From Solanum dulcamara (Eukaryota; Streptophyta; Magnoliopsida; Solanales; Solanaceae), in NCBI RefSeq assembly GCF_947179165.1, contig NC_077244.1, forward strand, positions 72,834,144 through 72,898,143: 64,000 nucleotides of DNA, given 5' to 3'. The notes beneath the pieces were generated by a model. It was not told where the DNA came from and did no database searches. It saw only the letters and a program-made list of their open reading frames with translations. Positions 61,892 to 64,000 of the stretch are shown one piece after another. The translations under genes were made by a program, and so were the position numbers. Positions within the stretch are counted from its first letter, which is position 1, and the number at the start of each line of letters is the position of its first letter.

Positions 61892-63703
61892 TAGTACAGC
61901 CTATAGATTTTTTAATCTTGAAGATAAAATTGTAATAGAATCAGGTGATGCTATTTTTCATGAAAATAAATTCCTTTTAATTCTAAAAATAGTGGGGGTC
62001 AAAGAATTGAACAAAATATTTTATCACTACCTAGTTCTTCTTCTTCCATTTTAAAAAATAAAGAAATTGATGATTTTGAGGTAAGAAGAAGTAAAAGAGC
62101 TAGAGTAGAAAAAGATTTTGGGCCTGATTTTTATGTTTTTAATGTTGGAGATGACCCTTTCACTTTACAAGAAGCTTTATCTTCGTATGATTCTATTTTT
62201 TGGAAAGAGGCTGTAAATGATGAAATGGAATCACTAATTTCTAATAAAACTTGGAAGTTAGTTGATTTACCACCAGGTTGTAAAACAATTGGTTGCAAAT
62301 GGGTCTTACGAAAAAAGTTAAAACCAGATGGATCAATCGATAAATATAAGGCTAGACTAGTTGCTAAAGGGTTTAAGCAACTAGAAGGCCTAGAGTTTTT
62401 TGATACTTTTTCTCCGGTAACAAGAATTACATCCATTAGACTTTTAATTGTTATGGCTGCAATTTTTGATTTGCATATTCATCAAATGGATGTAAAAACT
62501 GCTTTTTTAAATGGAGAATTTAATGAAGAAATTTATATGGAACAACCTGAAGGTTTTGTTGAAGCAGGCCAAGAAAGCAAAGTATGTAAACTTACTAAAT
62601 CCCTATATGGCTTGAAACAGGCACCAAAGCAATGGCATGAAAAGTTTGATTCCTGCATGATTGAAAATGATTTTAAAACAAATGAGTGTGATAAGTGCAT
62701 ATATCATAAGTCTTGGAATAATACACATGTTATTATTTGCCTATATGTTGATGATTTATTGATCTTTGGCTCGAATATGAATGTTATTGATGATACTAAG
62801 AACATTCTTAGAAGCCATTTTGATATGAAAGATCTTGGTGAGGCAAATTTTATTCTAGGAATAAAAATTACTAGAACATGTGATGGAATTTTCCTTGACC
62901 AGTCACATTATGTTGAGAAAATTTTAAAAAAATATAACTTTCTTGATTGCAAGCATGTTTTAACTCCTTTTGATTCAAGTGTACACTTGTTTCCTGTTCA
63001 AAGTGAAATTGATGTGATAAATCAAAAGGAATATGCTAGCGTAATTGGAAGTTTGAGATATGTGACTGATTGCACTAGGCCTGATATTGCATATGAAGTA
63101 GGAGTACTTAGCAGGTTTACTAGCAAGCCAGGTAATGAACATTGGCATGCTATAACAAGAGTTATGAGATATTTAATTGGAACAAAAACTTGTGGTTTGT
63201 TCTATAAAAAATATCCTGCTGTACTTGAAGGCTTTTCTGATGCAGATTGGAACACTTTAGCAGGTGATTCCTGTTCTACCACTGGTTACATTTTTACATT
63301 GGGTGGTGGTGCTGTTTGTTGGAAATCAAAAAAACAAACTATAATTGCTAACTCTACCATGAAGGCTGAACTAATTGCTTTAGCTTCAGCTAGTGAGGAA
63401 GCGAATTGGTTAAGAGATTTATTATTTCAAATACCTTATTTTGAAAAACCAATTCCTCCAATTTTAATTCATTGTGATAGCACTGCAGCAATTGGTAGAG
63501 TTCAAAATCGTTATTACAACGGTAAATCCAGACCTATAAGGAGGAAACACAGTAATGTAAGATCATATTTGACAAGTGGTACCATTAATGTTGATTATGT
63601 CAAATCTTGTGAAAATCTTGCAGATCCTCTTACTAAGGCCTTAACAAGAGAAAAGGTCTGGAGCACATCGAGGGGGATGGGATTGAAGCCTATAAATACA
63701 TGA
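61892..63703 (+). pseudogene. Copia RT-RNase H region, copy 2
   Basis: Sense pol sequence resumes after the inversion. A 1-bp loss near 61970 shifts the frame. From 62225 a 492-codon frame runs without a stop to 63703. It includes the RT start ([12 protein letters not shown]), YVDDLL, RNase H (GFSDADW), and the final HCDSTAAIG...MGLKPINT block. Here the RT lesions seen in copy 1 are absent. With no upstream polyprotein start it cannot be made in the normal way. Confidence 0.93.
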
Positions 63704-64000
63704 GTCATATATGAGGAAACCCAACTTGGAGACTAGAGATCCTATAACCAGGTTCAATGGGAAAAACGAATCATATGATGACTTGTTGTGAAAAAAATGC
63801 ACTATTTTTATTCCCTCCCTATGATGTGAGTGCATTGTTTCCTGTAGTGAATTGAGGAGGTTGAGTTTAAAAAACTCTTAATGAAAATCTGTAGCCCGTA
63901 TGGGTGGAGTGTTAAATTTACAGGAGCACTCTTGATAGATTTCACCTATGTGAGTATGGAAGTAGGCCGCTTCCTATGAGAATTAGGCTTATTCTCAAAA
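63704..64000 (+). other. Copia copy 2 pre-3'-LTR untranslated region
   Basis: Matches the stretch between pol and the 3' LTR in copy 1 (about 23260-23556 in reverse). No gene lies here. Confidence 0.85.

Larger units (their letters stand above)
59097..64000 (+). mobile_element. Ty1/copia LTR retrotransposon, copy 2 (runs off window)
   Basis: The same family as copy 1, in the opposite orientation about 31 kb away. It has a 694-bp 5' LTR (59097-59790), then a gag start, an inverted middle and an RT/RNase H frame to 63703. By analogy with copy 1, the 3' LTR should begin near 64260, beyond the window. The five bases before the LTR are CAAAC; the matching duplication cannot be seen. Identity to copy 1 is very high by eye. 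Confidence 0.97.

Noticed and set aside
1..64000. CRISPR arrays, bacterial operons, riboswitches or phage modules
   Set aside because: The DNA is plant nuclear with introns; no regular spacer-repeat array or compact operon is present.

Overview
The window is nuclear DNA from a dicot, most likely a Solanaceae species such as a Solanum. The evidence is AT-rich intergenic DNA, genes with short exons and standard GT-AG introns, plant-type proteins, Ty1/copia, Ty3/gypsy and hAT debris, many Stowaway-like MITEs, and dispersed repeats that I recognise as SINE-like families common in Solanaceae. No organelle, bacterial or CRISPR features were seen.

Five protein-coding genes could be rebuilt exon by exon. 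They are RPS3A (cytosolic ribosomal protein eS1, + strand, 4702-8001), NAA40 (N-alpha-acetyltransferase D, + strand, 9503-12722), a mitochondrial phosphate carrier (+ strand, 14174-17605), a BEE/HBI1-type bHLH transcription factor (+ strand, 34556-36746) and a CASP-like membrane protein of the 1F type (- strand, 53805-55144). Each model splices into one open frame with the length expected for its family. They are unrelated housekeeping and regulatory genes and form no pathway together.

The most notable non-coding genes are two MIR169-type hairpins in tandem on the - strand (44402-44848). Their predicted mature sequences are TAGCCAAGGATGACTTGCCT (+A) and a one-base variant, TAGCCAAGGATGACTGGCCT (+A). 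A truncated tRNA-Glu(CTC)-like pseudogene lies at 30635-30690.

Mobile DNA dominates the rest. Two copies of one young copia family lie in opposite orientation. Copy 1 (22305-28215, - strand) has near-identical 693/694-bp LTRs and a GTATG target duplication, but its reverse transcriptase frame is broken. Copy 2 (from 59097, + strand) runs off the window and carries an internal inversion of about 1.36 kb. Neither has a recognisable tRNA primer-binding site. Instead, the 15 nt that start 2 nt after the LTR are the exact reverse complement of a site inside the LTR, which suggests, without proving, self-priming. Other mobile elements are a solo LTR with AATCC duplications (40109-41134), a foldback element with a 10-bp duplication (29545-30170), a long-TIR element (47443-48566), a hAT transposase pseudogene (521-1775), a gypsy gag fragment (1920-2497) and many MITEs and SINE-like repeats.

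Layout: 1-4500 TE debris; 4500-17605 three genes head to tail; 17606-34395 repeats and copia copy 1; 34396-36746 bHLH; 36747-44089 repeats and the solo LTR; 44090-44935 MIR169 cluster; 44936-53800 MITE-rich intergenic DNA; 53805-55240 CASPL; 55241-59096 intergenic DNA with a 134-bp exact tandem duplication; 59097-64000 copia copy 2.
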